A DNA stretch of 16,593 bases from Clostridiales bacterium. Its GTDB lineage: Bacteria > Bacillota > Clostridia > Oscillospirales > Oscillospiraceae. The notes under the pieces were generated by a model, which worked only from the letters and a program-made list of their open reading frames with translations, made no database searches and was not told the DNA's origin. Location: NCBI GenBank assembly GCA_019422005.1, contig JAHZEF010000037.1, forward strand, positions 1 through 16,593, in the 5' to 3' direction. This document shows, piece after piece, positions 1 through 7,642 of the stretch (position 1 is the stretch's first letter; the number at the start of each line of letters is the position of its first letter). A program made the translations under genes and the position numbers.

Positions 1-608
1 AGCTTGTGGGAAATCAGGATGCAGGTCATCCCTTCCTGGCGCAGCTGCTTGAGCAGCTCCAGCAAATTTTCGCTGTCCGTGTCATTCAGGGAGGCGGTCG
101 GCTCATCCAGGATCAGCAGCTTGCATTTCTTGGACAGCGCCTTGGCGATTTCCACCAGCTGCTGCTTGCCCACGCCCAGATTGGTGATCAGCGTATTCGG
201 ATTGTCGTGCAGCCCGACCCTGGCCAGCTGCTGCGCCGCCTGACGGTAGGTCTCGTGCCAGTCGATCAGGCCGTTTTTCCTTCTCTCATTCCCGAGAAAC
301 AGATTCTCCGCGATGGACAGGAGCGGGATCAGCGCCAGTTCCTGGTGAATGATCGCAATCCCCGCCGCTTCGCTCTGCGGGATATTGTGGAACTCGCACA
401 CCTGATCCTCAAAAACGATATCCCCCGTATAGCTCCCGTAGGGATACACGCCGCTGAGCACGTTCATCAGCGTGGACTTCCCCGCTCCGTTCTCCCCCAC
501 CAGCGCATGAATCTCACCGCGGCGGACCTTCAGATTGACGCCGTCCAGCGCCTTGATTCCTGGAAATTCCTTTGTAATCCCCCGCATTTCCAAGATATAT
601 TCAGACAT
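1..608 (-). CDS. mmsA: Multiple-monosaccharide ABC transporter ATP-binding protein, 3' end beyond window
   Basis: This is the cytoplasmic ATPase that powers import of monosaccharides delivered by the ChvE-like protein encoded just upstream. The first 202 residues are visible and form one nucleotide-binding domain: Walker A GENGAGKST at 38-46, Q-loop Gln89, a degenerate signature LGVGKQQ at 144-150, Walker B LLILDE at 164-169, and the H-loop His201. The stretch around YPYGSYTGDI (55-64) is like the GguA/MmsA sugar ATPases, which carry two fused ATPase domains of about 500 residues; the second half lies off the left edge. The start ATG at 608 follows an AAAAGGAG ribosome site 8 bases upstream. 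It is the last visible gene of a leftward operon, and a permease gene (mmsB/gguB) would be expected next. The specific sugar is not readable from the ATPase. Confidence 0.93.
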   Translation of the reverse strand, partial: MSEYILEMRGITKEFPGIKALDGVNLKVRRGEIHALVGENGAGKSTLMNVLSGVYPYGSYTGDIVFEDQVCEFHNIPQSEAAGIAIIHQELALIPLLSIAENLFLGNERRKNGLIDWHETYRQAAQQLARVGLHDNPNTLITNLGVGKQQLVEIAKALSKKCKLLILDEPTASLNDTDSENLLELLKQLRQEGMTCILISHK

Positions 609-680
609 AAGTTCAGCTCCTTTTGCATCTGCCGATTGGGATCCGCGCAATTTCGCACCGGGCTGCCCCCGGTTCTGCAG

Positions 681-719
681 GCCGTCTCCCCGGGTGGGAT
701 ATCCCCCCGGGGAGACGGC
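681..719 (-). promoter_or_regulatory. Intercistronic hairpin between the binding-protein and ATPase genes
   Basis: A perfect 13-bp stem pairs 681-693 with 707-719, and the loop can pair further. It starts 6 bases after the stop codon of the chvE-like gene. On the leftward transcript it is followed by a GC-rich stretch rather than a run of U, so it is probably not a full intrinsic terminator. Hairpins in this position are known to protect binding-protein mRNA from 3' decay and so raise its level over the membrane components; that role here is inference. Confidence 0.7.
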
Positions 720-724
720 ATATT

Positions 725-1831
725 TCAGCCGTAAATATCTCCCTCGGTATAGAAGCCGACCTCGATCAGATGGTCAATGTTGGACGCGTCAATCAAGTAC
801 GGATCGTATGTAATGGTGTCAATTTCCTTTGCGTCATTATTGTAAGTCGTATCCGGCGTCACCGTCTCCCCGTTCTCCATGGCGTCCACCAGGCCCAGCA
901 CCTTTTCGGCAAAAACCACAGGATCCAGGAATACCGTCATGGACTGCTTGCCTTCCTGAATATATTTGATGGCCGTCAGTTCACAGTCCTGGCCGGTGAT
1001 GACCGGGAAAGGCTGATCCTCCGTGCCATAGCCCATGGAACTCAGGGAGGAAATCACGCCCGTTCCCAGGCAGTCCGCCGCCACCAGCACCGCATCCAGC
1101 CGGGTATCTGTGTAATATCCGGACAGGATGTTGTCCATGCGGGACTGCGCCGCGGCGGGATCCCATTTCAGCGTGCCGTTGACGGCCAGATCCACCTGTC
1201 CGCTCCTGCAGACCAGCATGCCGTTGTCCAGATAGGGCTGGAGGATATTCATGGCGCCTTCATAGAACGGGACGCTGTTGGTGTCGTCAGGGCTGCCGGA
1301 AAAAATTTCAATGGTAAACGGCCCCTTTCCATCCTTCAGCCCCAATGCGGATTCGATATACTCCCCCTGGATCTCCCCCATGCGGATCAAATCGAACGTG
1401 ACGTAATAGTCCACATTTTCCGTGTTGTTGATCAGCCGGTCTCCGGCAATCACCTTCACGCCTTCCGCCGCCGCTTTGTCGCAGACGTCGGACAGGGAAT
1501 AGCTGTCCACCGCCGAAATCACCAGATACTCCGCGCCCTTTGTCAGCATGTTCTCAATCTGCATGATCTGACGCGCGGTATCATCCTCGGCAAATTCCAC
1601 AATCGTCTCATAGCCGGCGGCTGTAAACGCTTCCTCCAGCTTGTCGCCATAGGCCGCCCAGATGGGCTGTTCCTTTGTGGGCATCGCAATGCCCACAACC
1701 GGCTTGCCGCCGGTTTCCGCTTCGCCCGGGCCCGCCGTATCATCCGGCGTATCGGTACCCGCCGGTGCGCAGCCTGCCAGAACGGCAAGACAGAACAGGG
1801 CCGCCAATGTGAGTGCAAAAAACCTTTTCAT
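725..1831 (-). CDS. chvE: ChvE-type multiple monosaccharide-binding lipoprotein
   Basis: This is the extracellular substrate-binding component of a monosaccharide ABC importer, 368 residues long. It has a lipoprotein signal: basic MKR start, hydrophobic stretch, then lipobox LAGC with the acylated Cys at residue 21. The mature part begins VVGIAMPTKEQPIW and contains segments I recognise from the ChvE family, including QIENMLTKGAEYLVI, GLKDGKGPF, GSPDDTN, KWDPAAAQSRMDN and YGTEDQPFPVITGQD. ChvE of Agrobacterium binds several aldoses and sugar acids; the ligand here cannot be assigned. An AAGGAGGT ribosome site (1837-1844) precedes the ATG. It lies between the isomerase-like gene and the ATPase gene in the same direction, and a strong hairpin follows its stop codon. 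No membrane permease is visible. Confidence 0.93.
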   Translation of the reverse strand: MKRFFALTLAALFCLAVLAGCAPAGTDTPDDTAGPGEAETGGKPVVGIAMPTKEQPIWAAYGDKLEEAFTAAGYETIVEFAEDDTARQIMQIENMLTKGAEYLVISAVDSYSLSDVCDKAAAEGVKVIAGDRLINNTENVDYYVTFDLIRMGEIQGEYIESALGLKDGKGPFTIEIFSGSPDDTNSVPFYEGAMNILQPYLDNGMLVCRSGQVDLAVNGTLKWDPAAAQSRMDNILSGYYTDTRLDAVLVAADCLGTGVISSLSSMGYGTEDQPFPVITGQDCELTAIKYIQEGKQSMTVFLDPVVFAEKVLGLVDAMENGETVTPDTTYNNDAKEIDTITYDPYLIDASNIDHLIEVGFYTEGDIYG

Positions 1832-1951
1832 GTGTTACCTCCTTGTGTTGTATATGTATATGGATCAGTAAACGACTGCCGGGACTACATGCGTACAAGC
1901 AGGGGGTTCTCAGGTTGTTCACAGGGCCCGCAGGCCTCCGGCCGCACAGCG

Positions 1952-2716
1952 TCAGCCGCGGACGTATTGGAGCACGTCCCTGAGGGACTGTGCGTTTTCA
2001 TATGTGGGCCAGTACTCAAATCCGAAATACCCCTGGTATCCGGCTTCCTCCGCCGCCCGGATCACGAAGGGATAATTGGTCTCGCCCAAATGCAGTTCAT
2101 GGCGGCCCGGAACGCCGGCGGAGTGGAAATGGCCGATATAGGCCGCATTCTCACGGATCTGGTTCACCAGATTGCCCTCCATGAGCTGCATGTGATAGCA
2201 GTCGTACAGCAGCTTGATGGACGGGCTTTCCACCGCCTTGACCAGTTCAAAGCCCACGTAGGAGGAATCCAGGTAATACCCCTTATGGTCATAGAGGGAA
2301 TTCAGCGCCTCCATCACAATGGTGACGCCGGCCCGCTCCGCGATTTCCGCCGTCCGCTTCAGGTTTTCCAGCAGCAGCACCTTCTGGCTGTCGGCCTTGC
2401 ACTCCAGCTCGCCGCTGAGGCCGATAAAGGTGGAGCAGCCGATGGCTTTGCCGATCTCAATGGATTTTTCCACATTGGCCTTGACCACGGGCCACGGAAA
2501 ATTCATCCGGTAGGTCCATGCCTGATTCAGGCAGCAGGCCGCCACCGGAATCCCCACCTTTGCGGCAGTCTCCCCGATTTTCTGGGGATCGATTTCGCCG
2601 GACGCCCAGGGGTCCCAGAACTCCACGGCGTCCGCCCCGCAGTCCTTGGCCAGCTGCAGGCGGTCGTAAAACGGAATGTTTTCAAATATGGGCTCAATAC
2701 AGATTGAAAATTTCAT
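1952..2716 (-). CDS. Sugar phosphate isomerase/epimerase, hydroxypyruvate isomerase-like TIM barrel
   Basis: The 254-residue protein belongs to the AP-endonuclease-2-like xylose isomerase TIM-barrel superfamily and most resembles hydroxypyruvate isomerase (Hyi) by its GVPGRHELHLGETNYP segment near residues 201-216. Likely metal ligands or catalytic residues are Glu136 (VMEALN), Asp172 (YDCYH), His198 (HFHSAG) and Glu234 (FGFEYWP). His198 stands where Hyi proteins I recall have Gln, so the exact substrate may differ. Length is normal for the family. There is no signal peptide, so it is cytoplasmic. It lies between the aminotransferase and the sugar-binding protein in one operon, which suggests ketose/aldose isomerisation of the imported compound. 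A GAAAGGA site about 10 bases upstream supports the ATG. The fold is secure; the reaction is inferred. Confidence 0.85.
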   Translation of the reverse strand: MKFSICIEPIFENIPFYDRLQLAKDCGADAVEFWDPWASGEIDPQKIGETAAKVGIPVAACCLNQAWTYRMNFPWPVVKANVEKSIEIGKAIGCSTFIGLSGELECKADSQKVLLLENLKRTAEIAERAGVTIVMEALNSLYDHKGYYLDSSYVGFELVKAVESPSIKLLYDCYHMQLMEGNLVNQIRENAAYIGHFHSAGVPGRHELHLGETNYPFVIRAAEEAGYQGYFGFEYWPTYENAQSLRDVLQYVRG

Positions 2717-2791
2717 CAGGCAGCATCCTTTCTGTTCCCGCAGATTGTTTCAGGCAGGCGCCGCGCCCCCCCGGGAGCGCGGGCCGGTCAA

Positions 2792-2824
2792 AGGCGCGGG
2801 GCGGAGCCGCTCCGCCCCGCGCCT
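2792..2824 (-). promoter_or_regulatory. Strong GC-rich intercistronic hairpin
   Basis: A perfect stem of 15 bp pairs 2792-2806 with 2810-2824 around a 3-base loop, 12 bases after the aminotransferase stop codon. On the leftward strand it is followed by only TTTGACC, so termination would be weak. It could be a leaky terminator or an mRNA-stabilising element between the aminotransferase and isomerase genes. Confidence 0.65.
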
Positions 2825-2836
2825 GCTCGGTATCGG

Positions 2837-4120
2837 TTAAGCCAGGACTGCGGCCACTTTGTTGATGGCTTTCGCGATCATGTCGCAGTCTTCATCGCTC
2901 ATTTGGGCCGGAATGTCCAGATGGACCACACGGCCGAGATACTCCAGGGTGTTGGGATTCATGTCGGCGGCATACTGCACCGCCGGCGCCTTATCATGGT
3001 AGGGGCAGTCCCACGGACACTTGACCGGCGTGGGGGCCTTCTCCTGAATGACATGGTTCCAGTGCGCGTAAATGTGCCAGTCGGGAATACCGGAATTGAA
3101 CACGCCGGCGGCGTCCACGCCTTCCGCCTTCAGCGCCTCGACAAAGGGTGCCACCTTTTCCTTGCTGTCCAGGAAGAACATCAGGCAGATTCCGGTATCG
3201 CCTTCCGGATCGTTGCAGGGACGGACCTTGATGCCTTTGGTGTCCTTAATCTGGCCGATGATGCGCCGCTGATGGCTGCGCATGGCGGCGTTCAGCCGAT
3301 CCAGCTTGCCCAGCTGCGCCAGCATGACCGCGCCGGCCAGCTCGCTCATGCGGAAGTTGGAGCCGCAGAACAGCTCCCCCTCAAACCGCTGCTCGGCAAA
3401 CCGGTCCGGCCGCCAGCAGGCCGCCGTATCGTGGTAGCTGCAGCAGCGGTCGTACAGCCGGGCGTCGTTGGTCAGGATCATGCCGCCTTCGCCGGCGGTG
3501 ATGGTTTTATGGTACTGGAACGAGAAGCAGCCGCAGTCGCCGAACGTTCCGACAAACCGGCCCTTGTACGTGGCGCCGCAGGCCTGCGCGCAGTCCTCGA
3601 TCACCCGCAGGTCGTGCTTTTTTGCAATCGCCATAATCGCATCCATGTTGCAGGGCACGCCGCGCATGTGAACCGCCACAATCCCCTTGGTGGCCGGCGT
3701 GATCTTCTTTTCCAGGTCAGCCGGATCCATGGTCAGGGTCTCGTCGATCTCCGCAATGACCGGAATCGCCTTGGCCGCGACAATGGCGGCGCAGGACGCA
3801 AAAAATGTATATCCGGTGACGATCACCTCGTCGCCGGGGCCGATGCCGCAGGCGACCAGCGAAGAAATCAGCGCGCCGGTACAGGAGCTGGTGGCCAGCG
3901 CATACTTCGCCCCCATTTTCTCCTTGAAGCCGTTTTCAAACAGCCGGACCTTGGACTGTACGCCCTCCGGCCCGTAGTAACGGAACAAATACTTGGTGTC
4001 CAATACCTCCAGAACCTGCTTTTTCTCCTCGTCCCCGATCTCCAGGCCGCCGGGATACATGGGATAATTCGGGGTTGTTTTGGCCTTGGGCCCCCCATAA
4101 ATCGCAAGTTTTTCAGACAT
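2837..4120 (-). CDS. DegT/DnrJ/EryC1/StrS family PLP-dependent aminotransferase
   Basis: A 427-residue cytoplasmic fold-type I aminotransferase of the sugar aminotransferase family, which moves an amino group between an amino acid (usually Glu or Gln) and a keto-sugar or keto-cyclitol. The Schiff-base lysine is Lys205 in SFQYHKTITAGEGGM, and Asp176 in VIEDCAQACGA should bind the pyridine nitrogen. The N-terminal LAIYGGPKAK and YPGGLEIGDEEKKQVLEVL segments are typical of the AHBA-synthase/scyllo-inosose aminotransferase-like branch. An upstream in-frame ATG at 4138 is possible, but the GGAGGAAGG ribosome site lies between the two and fits the ATG at 4120. It is the first gene of the leftward operon, 65 bases from the predicted transcript start. 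Whether it works in catabolism (removing an amino group from an imported amino sugar) or biosynthesis cannot be told from sequence. Confidence 0.88.
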   Translation of the reverse strand: MSEKLAIYGGPKAKTTPNYPMYPGGLEIGDEEKKQVLEVLDTKYLFRYYGPEGVQSKVRLFENGFKEKMGAKYALATSSCTGALISSLVACGIGPGDEVIVTGYTFFASCAAIVAAKAIPVIAEIDETLTMDPADLEKKITPATKGIVAVHMRGVPCNMDAIMAIAKKHDLRVIEDCAQACGATYKGRFVGTFGDCGCFSFQYHKTITAGEGGMILTNDARLYDRCCSYHDTAACWRPDRFAEQRFEGELFCGSNFRMSELAGAVMLAQLGKLDRLNAAMRSHQRRIIGQIKDTKGIKVRPCNDPEGDTGICLMFFLDSKEKVAPFVEALKAEGVDAAGVFNSGIPDWHIYAHWNHVIQEKAPTPVKCPWDCPYHDKAPAVQYAADMNPNTLEYLGRVVHLDIPAQMSDEDCDMIAKAINKVAAVLA

Positions 4121-4171
4121 AATTCCTTCCTCCTCCATATGCCAACCGCCCCGCCTTACACGGCGCAGCGG

Positions 4172-4188
4172 TTTACTAAATTGGTAAA
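4172..4188. promoter_or_regulatory. Putative LacI-family operator O1 at the operon start site
   Basis: An inverted repeat of TTTAC and GTAAA arms around a 7-base centre (TAAATTG). It begins 4 bases downstream of the leftward -10 hexamer and so covers the expected transcription start, the classic place for repression. Its core ACTAAATTGGT recurs with one change at 4331-4341. The natural candidate to bind it is the divergent LacI-family protein. Confidence 0.6.
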
Positions 4189-4191
4189 GTC

Positions 4192-4220
4192 AGAATAGCG
4201 TGTTTTCAAAATGCTGTCAA
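4192..4220 (-). promoter_or_regulatory. Promoter of the leftward aminotransferase-isomerase-ABC operon
   Basis: On the minus strand a perfect -35 TTGACA (4220-4215) is followed by a 17-base spacer and the -10 TATTCT (4197-4192). The predicted start is near 4185, giving a leader of about 65 bases. Operator O1 overlaps the start. Confidence 0.65.
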
Positions 4221-4329
4221 TGAAGTTTAGATGTTTAGTTGGAATGGCCTGCAATTTTTGTGCAAAACAGCAAATCCATCCCGGCACTTTTCCCGCAGTT
4301 TTCCCAAATATATTTTTATACTTTCGTCT

Positions 4330-4352
4330 AACTAAAATGGTTAATTTTAGTT
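4330..4352. promoter_or_regulatory. Putative auxiliary operator O2, perfect inverted repeat
   Basis: Two perfect 9-bp arms, AACTAAAAT and ATTTTAGTT, flank a 5-base centre. The element also contains ACTAAAATGGT, matching the O1 core except for one base, with TAAC/GTTA flanks in the same spacing. The two cores are 156 bp apart, near 15 helical turns, which would suit DNA looping by a tetrameric or paired repressor. It lies between the two divergent promoters. Binding is inferred. Confidence 0.55.
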
Positions 4353-4449
4353 GATATCCGGCAGTTTGTACAAAAATAGTTGCGATATTTTTTCACATTC
4401 TTTTTATATCCCGCGCGGCATGGCGTCCGTGTAAAAAGCAATTTCCCCC

Positions 4450-4478
4450 TTGCCACAGCAGCTAAATCAGTTTATAAT
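4450..4478 (+). promoter_or_regulatory. Promoter of the lacI-family gene, flanked by an inverted repeat
   Basis: TTGCCA (4450-4455), a 17-base spacer and a perfect TATAAT (4473-4478). An inverted repeat, GCAGCTA at 4458-4464 and TAGCTGC at 4478-4484, brackets the -10 box and could be a separate operator. Its sequence differs from O1 and O2. The leader to the ATG is about 28 bases. Confidence 0.7.
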
Positions 4479-4512
4479 AGCTGCAGAATACTTGAATCTG
4501 CAGGAGGGAGCC

Positions 4513-5529
4513 ATGTCTAATTTAACCATTCGAGACATCGCCCGGATGGCCGGCGTGTCCACCACAGCCGTTTCCTTCGTGCTCAACAACCGGGCCGGCG
4601 TCAGCGACGCCACGCGCCGGAAGGTGCAGGATATCATCCAGCGCACCGGCTTCACCCCCAACGTCCATACGCGCCGGCTGAATCTCGGCAAAAGCTTCAC
4701 CATTCATGTGGTGCTGCACTGGTACGAATACAGTCTATTCAACCAGTTCGCCCTGGAGACCTTATACGGCATTTTCAAGGCCAGCAAAAATCTCGGCTAC
4801 AGCGTGATCTTCACATTTGTGGACGATTCCATGGACAGCGACCAGCTGATGGAGTCCGTGCGCAGCAAGGATTGCGACGGCGTGATCCTCAGCCAGATCG
4901 AAGACACCTCCTTTCTCTCCCTGCTGCAGCAGGAGAAAATCCCTTTCATCTGCGCCGATTCCCACATCCCCAAGGACGGCTCCCTGCCGCTGGTCGAGGT
5001 GGATTACTACAGCGCGGCCTACCAGGCCACCACCTACCTCTGCGAGCACGGCCATACGGAAATCGGCTTCATCGGCCCGGAGACGCCGCTGGAATTTCAC
5101 CAAAGTACCTTCGGCGGGTACACCGACGCCCTCCGCAATGCAGGCCTCGTATGCAATCCCGCCTGGATTCCCAGGATCCCCTTTGCGGAGATGTCTGCCG
5201 AGGCCTGTGTGGAGCAGCTGCTCCAGTGCCCCTGGCTCCCCACCGCGTTTCTGTGCGCCGGCGACCCCTTCGCCATCGACACCATCCGCTGCGCCAGGGC
5301 CCGCGGCCTCCGGATCCCGCAGGATATTTCTGTCATCGGCCTCGACAACCTGCTGGTTTCCCGCTATATCGACCCTCCGCTGAGCACTGTGACCTTCGAT
5401 AAAGAGCAGCTGGGCATGCGCGCCGTGGAAGTGCTGTATCAAATCATCAATGGGGAGCCCTATGAGCCGATCACCCTGCTCCCCACCACGCTGGTGGAAC
5501 GCAGCACCGTGCTGGATCTGCGCAAATAG
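4513..5529 (+). CDS. LacI family transcriptional regulator
   Basis: A 338-residue repressor-type regulator. The N-terminal helix-turn-helix (residues 5-50, TIRDIARMAGVSTTAVSFVL) is followed by the family's hinge region and a periplasmic-binding-protein-like effector domain ending in LVERSTVLDLRK. Such proteins normally leave DNA when a sugar or sugar phosphate binds. An in-frame ATG at 4450 exists, but AGGAGG at 4502-4507 and the promoter at 4450-4478 fix the start at 4513. It is transcribed divergently from the aminotransferase/isomerase/sugar-transport operon, and operator-like repeats lie between them, so it is probably the local regulator of that operon. Whether it represses or activates, and with which ligand, is not shown by sequence. 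Confidence 0.9.
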   Translation: MSNLTIRDIARMAGVSTTAVSFVLNNRAGVSDATRRKVQDIIQRTGFTPNVHTRRLNLGKSFTIHVVLHWYEYSLFNQFALETLYGIFKASKNLGYSVIFTFVDDSMDSDQLMESVRSKDCDGVILSQIEDTSFLSLLQQEKIPFICADSHIPKDGSLPLVEVDYYSAAYQATTYLCEHGHTEIGFIGPETPLEFHQSTFGGYTDALRNAGLVCNPAWIPRIPFAEMSAEACVEQLLQCPWLPTAFLCAGDPFAIDTIRCARARGLRIPQDISVIGLDNLLVSRYIDPPLSTVTFDKEQLGMRAVEVLYQIINGEPYEPITLLPTTLVERSTVLDLRK

Positions 5530-5598
5530 GCGGGGCGCCGCGCCGGAGAGCCCGCGTGCAGTCTGCGCAGCCGCCCATGCAGGGCGCCGGAAGCCTCC

Positions 5599-5650
5599 GG
5601 AAAAGGCGGGCCGGAGCAGTTCCCCCGAACTGCTCCGGCCCGCCTTTTCC
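5599..5650. terminator. Bidirectional intrinsic terminator, 24-bp perfect stem
   Basis: Arms 5599-5622 and 5627-5650 are perfectly complementary around a CCCC loop. The outer stem contains AAAA on one side and TTTT on the other, so the hairpin can end transcription from both directions. It separates the rightward lacI-family gene from the leftward metal ATPase gene. Confidence 0.85.
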
Positions 5651-5700
5651 GCGTTCCCGATTCTGAATCAACTCCGCCGCCGCGGACACACCGGGCTTCC

Positions 5701-7602
5701 CTATTTCAAAGCCGCAGGATCCGGCCTGCGGTCATGCGCGGCCCTCCATTTCAATAACAGCGCCGAATTGGATATCACAAGCACCGACCCCGCATTGTGA
5801 ACCAGGGCCCCGATCACAGGGCCCAGTACGCCAGCCATGGCCAGAACGATGGCAATGGCGTTGAGGCCCATGGAAAGCGCCATGTTGATCCGGATTGTCG
5901 CCATCATCCGGCGGGACAGCGCAATCAAATGCGGAAGCTCCGCCACCTCATCGTCTGCCAGCACAATATCCGCCGCATCCACGGCAATGTCGCTTCCTAT
6001 GCCGCCCATTGCAATGCCGACCTCCGCTTTTTTCAGGGCGGGGGCGTCGTTGATCCCGTCGCCGATCATGCAGACCGCAGTTCCGGCCTTCTGGCCGTCT
6101 GCAATAAACCGCAGTTTGTCCTCCGGAAGGCACTCTGCCCGTACCTCCCGGATGTGCAGCTGATCTGCGATGCTGCGGGCAGCATTTTCATGGTCGCCGG
6201 TGAGCAGTACCGGCTGCACGCCCAGCGCCGTCAGGCGGGCGACCATGCCGGCGCTGTCCCCGCGCAGCGTGTCCGCAAGCACCAGATATCCGGCCGCCTG
6301 CCCGTCTATCGCCAGATAGGTCACGCTGCATCCCTGCTGCAGATACGCCCCGGCGGAGGGAATCCCTCCGATTTTGGCCTCCCGCAGCAGCTCCGCGCTG
6401 CCCGCAAGGACCTGCTTTCCCGCGACCCGTGCGGAAATGCCGCGTCCCGGAATCATTTGAAACGCCTCCGCGGCCGCCGGCGGCCGCGCGCCGGCCTGCC
6501 GGTAAGACGCTGTGATCGCCCTGCCCAGAGGGTGCTCGGAAAGCTGCTCTGCAGAGGCTGCGAACCAATACAGCGCCTCTTCATCATACGTTTCCCCGGT
6601 ATGTACAACAGCCACTACCCGCGGCCTCCCGCAGGTCAGCGTTCCGGTCTTGTCAAACGCCAGAACATTCGTTCCGGCCAGGCGTTCCAGCGCGTCGCCG
6701 GCGCGGATCAGGAACCCGTGCCGGGCCGCGTTCCCAATCGCTGCCATAATGGCGGTCGGTGTCGCCAGCACCAGGGCGCACGGGCAAAATACCACCAGGA
6801 TGGTCACCGCCCGGATGATCTGCCCCGTGATCATCCACGTCAGGGCCGCTGCCGTCAGGGCAATCACAACAATCCAGGTGGCCCAGCGGTCAGCCAGCCT
6901 CACAATCTTTGCCTTCCCGGCATCCGCCGACTGTACCAGCCGGATCATGCGCTGGATGGAGCTGTCCTCTCCCACTCTCACGGCCCGCATCTCAAACGCG
7001 CCGAACTGGTTCACCGTGCCGCTGGAAACCTCGTCCCCCGCCGCCTTGTCCACCGGAAGGGATTCTCCTGTCATAACCGCCTGATTGACCGACGTCCGGC
7101 CGGACAGGATGACGCCGTCCACCGGAACGCTTTCTCCGGGCAGCACGCGCAGCCTGTCCCCCACCCGGACCTCCTCAGCCGGTATGACAGATTCTTTCCC
7201 GTCTGTCAGTACCCTGGCGGTCTGCGGCGTCAGATGCACCAGCTTTTCAATGCCGGCCTGCGCCTTCGCCACAGTCACTTCCTCCAGAAGCGCGCCAAGC
7301 TGCATAATAAAAGCCACCTCGCCGGCAGCAAAGTCTTCCCCGATCCAGACGGACGCTGCCAGGGCCAGGGATACCAGCACGTCCGCCTTGATATCGAACG
7401 CCGTAACCAGGCCGACCGCAGCCTCCAGAACAATCGGAACGCCGCAGAATACAATGGCAACCCATGCAAAATCAAAAGAAAACAGCCGAACCTGAAGCAG
7501 GCTGAGGATCAATGCGGCCCCGGACAGGCATAGGAACACGATATCCTTTTTGATTCCGCCGAAGGCAAGCCATTTCTCCAGCCGTTCCCTCCATGCGTTC
7601 AT
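5701..7602 (-). CDS. P1B-type heavy-metal translocating ATPase
   Basis: A 633-residue membrane pump that exports a transition metal using ATP. Visible landmarks in order: N-terminal membrane helices; actuator TGES at 178-181; TM6 metal motif CPC at 273-275 in FCPCALVLATP; phosphorylation site DKTGT with Asp317; SEHPLG nucleotide-binding motif at 355-360; TGD at 468-470; hinge GDGIND at 514-519; and TM7-TM8 ending VHNAGSVLVISNSALLL. There is no N-terminal heavy-metal-associated domain. Classical copper pumps have a YN pair in TM7 and MSSV in TM8; here TM7 has GLNAIAI and TM8 HNAGS, closer to what I recall of the CtpC-like Mn/Zn group. The metal is therefore open. The ATG at 7602 has an AGAGGGGG site 5 bases upstream. 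It has its own promoter with a CsoR-type operator, downstream of csoR. Confidence 0.93.
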   Translation of the reverse strand: MNAWRERLEKWLAFGGIKKDIVFLCLSGAALILSLLQVRLFSFDFAWVAIVFCGVPIVLEAAVGLVTAFDIKADVLVSLALAASVWIGEDFAAGEVAFIMQLGALLEEVTVAKAQAGIEKLVHLTPQTARVLTDGKESVIPAEEVRVGDRLRVLPGESVPVDGVILSGRTSVNQAVMTGESLPVDKAAGDEVSSGTVNQFGAFEMRAVRVGEDSSIQRMIRLVQSADAGKAKIVRLADRWATWIVVIALTAAALTWMITGQIIRAVTILVVFCPCALVLATPTAIMAAIGNAARHGFLIRAGDALERLAGTNVLAFDKTGTLTCGRPRVVAVVHTGETYDEEALYWFAASAEQLSEHPLGRAITASYRQAGARPPAAAEAFQMIPGRGISARVAGKQVLAGSAELLREAKIGGIPSAGAYLQQGCSVTYLAIDGQAAGYLVLADTLRGDSAGMVARLTALGVQPVLLTGDHENAARSIADQLHIREVRAECLPEDKLRFIADGQKAGTAVCMIGDGINDAPALKKAEVGIAMGGIGSDIAVDAADIVLADDEVAELPHLIALSRRMMATIRINMALSMGLNAIAIVLAMAGVLGPVIGALVHNAGSVLVISNSALLLKWRAAHDRRPDPAALK

Positions 7603-7642
7603 AGAAACCCCCTCTTTTCAATCCCGGATTCTGTACAGGCAC

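Noticed and set aside
1832..1951. Gap between the isomerase and ChvE-like genes as a possible internal promoter
   Set aside because: A TATACA-like hexamer is present on the minus strand, but I found no -35 at a workable distance, so co-transcription is the simpler reading.
623..2707. Very long open frame on the plus strand (694 codons)
   Set aside because: It is antisense to the ChvE-like and isomerase genes, which have clear motifs and ribosome sites. The frame is open because of GC-rich codon use, and its translation matches no family.
2903..4198. Long plus-strand open frame opposite the aminotransferase
   Set aside because: Mirror of a well-supported gene, without ribosome site or domain motifs. 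The same applies to 5797-7533 (+), 8205-9599 (-) and 10538-11956 (-).
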